DNA from: an uncultured Alphaproteobacteria bacterium
GTDB lineage: Bacteria > Pseudomonadota > Alphaproteobacteria > Micropepsales > Micropepsaceae
NCBI GenBank assembly: GCA_937942205.1
Contig: CALDFO010000235.1
Location: 1 to 6,206, forward strand
Length of the DNA stretch: 6,206 nucleotides
Direction of reading: 5' to 3'
Below, piece by piece: positions 4,767-6,206 of this stretch. Below the pieces are notes generated by a model. The model made no database searches, was not told the origin of the DNA, and saw only the letters and a program-made list of their open reading frames with translations. How positions within the stretch are numbered: position 1 is the stretch's first letter; each line of letters begins with the position of its first letter. The position numbers and the translations under genes are program-made.

Positions 4767-6188
4767 ATGGAACAGGACGCAACATCGTCCGACAGCAGGA
4801 CAAGACTTGTGGACGCGGCCCGCGCGCTGCTGGCGCGGGGCGAGGACAGGTTCTCCATCACCCGGCTCTGTGCCGAGGCGGGCGTGGCGCGCGATGTCTT
4901 CCGCGCGCATTTTCCGGGGCGCGCCGCGCTGATGGCGGCGCTGGAGGTGCCGTGCGCGCGGCAAACCGGCGCCCTTGAAGAAATCCCCGAAGAAACCCCC
5001 GAAGAAACCCCTAAGGCGGAGACAACGCCCGAGCCCGCCGTTTCCACACCCGACGCTTGGCTGGAGCGCCGCCTTAGGGTCTTTGAACGCGCCCTCAATG
5101 CTCTGGAGGCCCGGGTGGAGGCGAACGCCCGCGAGCAGGCCCGTGCGCTGGGGCTGATGGAAGACCGTTTGAACGCGCTGGGCGTGCCGCTGGAACGCCG
5201 GAGGCAGCCGCGTGAGGTGATGGAGGCGACGCCAGCCATGGCGCAGCCCGCATTGCCGGAGCCACGGGATGAAATCCCTGGAGAAAGCGAGGCGGAAGCA
5301 GCCGCGCCTCAGGCGGCGCACCCGGTTCTGCCCGCGCTGCCGCTGGTCATGCCCACCAAGGAGGAGATGGCCGCGCTGTTGCAGCAGGCGCGCGGCAAGG
5401 TCCAGGTCGTGCCGGACGAGGCGCCTCCGCCGCGGAAGGATGGGCGTATGCGCTGGCTGGCGATGGCCGGCCTGTCGCTTGTGGCGCTGTTTCTCTGCGC
5501 CGGGCTGATGCTGGGCGATCCGGCGCGCGCCACCCAGGCCGATGGCGGCAGCGGCGTCACCGCGCGCCGCGTCGCCGCCGCACCGCTGGCACGGCTGACG
5601 GCGCTGGCGGACTCCGGCGATGCGGGCGCCCAGGCCAGGCTGGCGCTGGCGTATCTGCGGGGCGAGGGCCTGCCCGCCGATCCCGTCACGGCCGCGCGCT
5701 GGCTGCGCCCGGCGGCGCTGGCGGGCCAGCCGGTGGCGCAATATCTGCTGGGGGCGCTGTACGCCCATGGCGATGGCGTGGCCGCCGATCCGGTGCAGGC
5801 CTTTGGCTGGTTCGCGCGGGCCGCTGCCCAGGGCAATGTCAAGGCGATGCACAACCTGGCCATCGCCTATGCCCATGGCGACGGCACGGCCAGGGACGAG
5901 GCGCGGGCGGCGGAATGGTTCCTGCGGGCCGCCGAGCGCGGCTATGTCGATTCCGCCTTCGATCTGGCGGTCCTGCATGAACGCGGGCTGGGCGTGCCGC
6001 AGGACCTCAGGCAGGCGCTGAAATGGTATGGCGTGGCGGGATTGGCGGGCGACGCGCCGTCGCAGGAACGCGCCGCCTTCCTGCGGCAGCAGATGCCTCC
6101 CGTGGAGGCGCGCGCCGCGGCGGACGCGGCGGCCGGCGTCCTGCGTCTCCAGCCGCTGGCCCAGGCCAACAGCTTGCCGGATTTCTAG
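4767..6188 (+). CDS. Membrane-anchored TetR-HTH / Sel1-repeat fusion protein
   Basis: Domains, numbered from the ATG at 4767 (473 residues): a TetR-type helix-turn-helix at 10-60 (TRLVDAARALLARG, then SITRLCAEAGVARDVFRAHF and GRAALMAAL); an acidic Pro/Glu linker with EEIP-EETP-EETP (71-82); a predicted coiled coil at about 97-137; a Pro/Ala-rich stretch; one membrane helix at about 229-250, preceded by basic RKDGRMR; then four Sel1-like repeats of exactly 36 residues at 285-320, 321-356, 357-392 and 393-428. By the positive-inside rule the DNA-binding end is cytoplasmic and the Sel1 array periplasmic. Sel1 repeats bind proteins or scaffold complexes; the polarity factor PodJ of Caulobacter also has coiled coil, membrane helix and periplasmic Sel1 repeats, but no HTH that I recall. 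No TetR ligand-binding domain is present. Inference: a one-component membrane regulator, or a polar scaffold using a recruited HTH. In-frame TTG 4677 and ATG 4704 are less likely starts. Confidence 0.85.
   Translation: MEQDATSSDSRTRLVDAARALLARGEDRFSITRLCAEAGVARDVFRAHFPGRAALMAALEVPCARQTGALEEIPEETPEETPKAETTPEPAVSTPDAWLERRLRVFERALNALEARVEANAREQARALGLMEDRLNALGVPLERRRQPREVMEATPAMAQPALPEPRDEIPGESEAEAAAPQAAHPVLPALPLVMPTKEEMAALLQQARGKVQVVPDEAPPPRKDGRMRWLAMAGLSLVALFLCAGLMLGDPARATQADGGSGVTARRVAAAPLARLTALADSGDAGAQARLALAYLRGEGLPADPVTAARWLRPAALAGQPVAQYLLGALYAHGDGVAADPVQAFGWFARAAAQGNVKAMHNLAIAYAHGDGTARDEARAAEWFLRAAERGYVDSAFDLAVLHERGLGVPQDLRQALKWYGVAGLAGDAPSQERAAFLRQQMPPVEARAAADAAAGVLRLQPLAQANSLPDF
4977..5012 (+). 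repeat. Three 12-bp tandem repeats coding an acidic linker
   Basis: GAAGAAATCCCC, GAAGAAACCCCC and GAAGAAACCCCT lie back to back and encode EEIP, EETP and EETP in the linker after the HTH. The unit is a multiple of three, so gain or loss of copies would keep the frame and change only the distance between the DNA-binding head and the membrane. Confidence 0.8.
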
Positions 6189-6206
6189 AGCGGAGATACG
6201 CCGCCG

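Noticed and set aside
4734..5978. A 414-codon open frame on the minus strand opposite the Sel1 fusion gene
   Set aside because: Its repeat-like texture is only the mirror of the Sel1 and linker repeats on the plus strand; no independent domain pattern.
6189..6206. Start of another gene at the right edge
   Set aside because: There is a purine-rich GCGGAGA that could be a ribosome site, but no start codon before the window ends.

Overview
This window reads as chromosome of a high-GC alphaproteobacterium. Third positions are almost all G or C, the first gene is a DUF2336 protein (a family found mainly in Alphaproteobacteria), and the only well-spaced TTAA pair I found forms a textbook CtrA box. 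I cannot name the genus. There are no RNA genes, insertion sequences or CRISPR arrays. Five genes fill nearly all of the window, and no gap exceeds about 130 bases.

Layout. (1) Bases 1-1102, minus strand: a DUF2336 gene cut by the left edge. (2) Bases 1103-1232: a divergent intergenic region with a perfect TTAA-N7-TTAA box, a small hairpin in the DUF2336 leader and an inverted repeat around the glpK start. (3) Bases 1233-2738, plus strand: glpK, complete, with the catalytic residues present and the residue matching the E. coli allosteric arginine changed to proline. (4) Bases 2788-3843, plus: a family 2 membrane glycosyltransferase that lacks the first part of its fold and begins abruptly 49 bases after glpK. 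(5) Bases 3847-4641, plus: a secreted protein that looks like an outer-membrane beta-barrel, three bases after the glycosyltransferase stop; a strong stem-loop overlaps its stop codon. (6) Bases 4658-4766: a promoter and leader region with a 15-bp AT-rich palindrome, a GC-rich inverted repeat and an 11-bp tandem duplication. (7) Bases 4767-6188, plus: a fusion protein with a TetR-type DNA-binding domain, an acidic repeat linker, a predicted coiled coil, one membrane helix and four Sel1-like repeats. The last 18 bases hold no start codon, only a purine-rich stretch that could precede another gene.

How the genes may work together. The glycosyltransferase and beta-barrel gene look like a two-gene surface-polysaccharide unit (synthesis at the inner membrane, export or anchoring at the outer membrane), but the missing 5' part of the glycosyltransferase casts doubt on whether the unit still works. 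GlpK makes glycerol 3-phosphate and has no glp partners here. The most unusual object is the final gene: its layout is that of a membrane-tethered transcription factor in which a periplasmic Sel1 array would take the place of the usual TetR ligand-binding domain. The palindrome in its own leader is a candidate operator.
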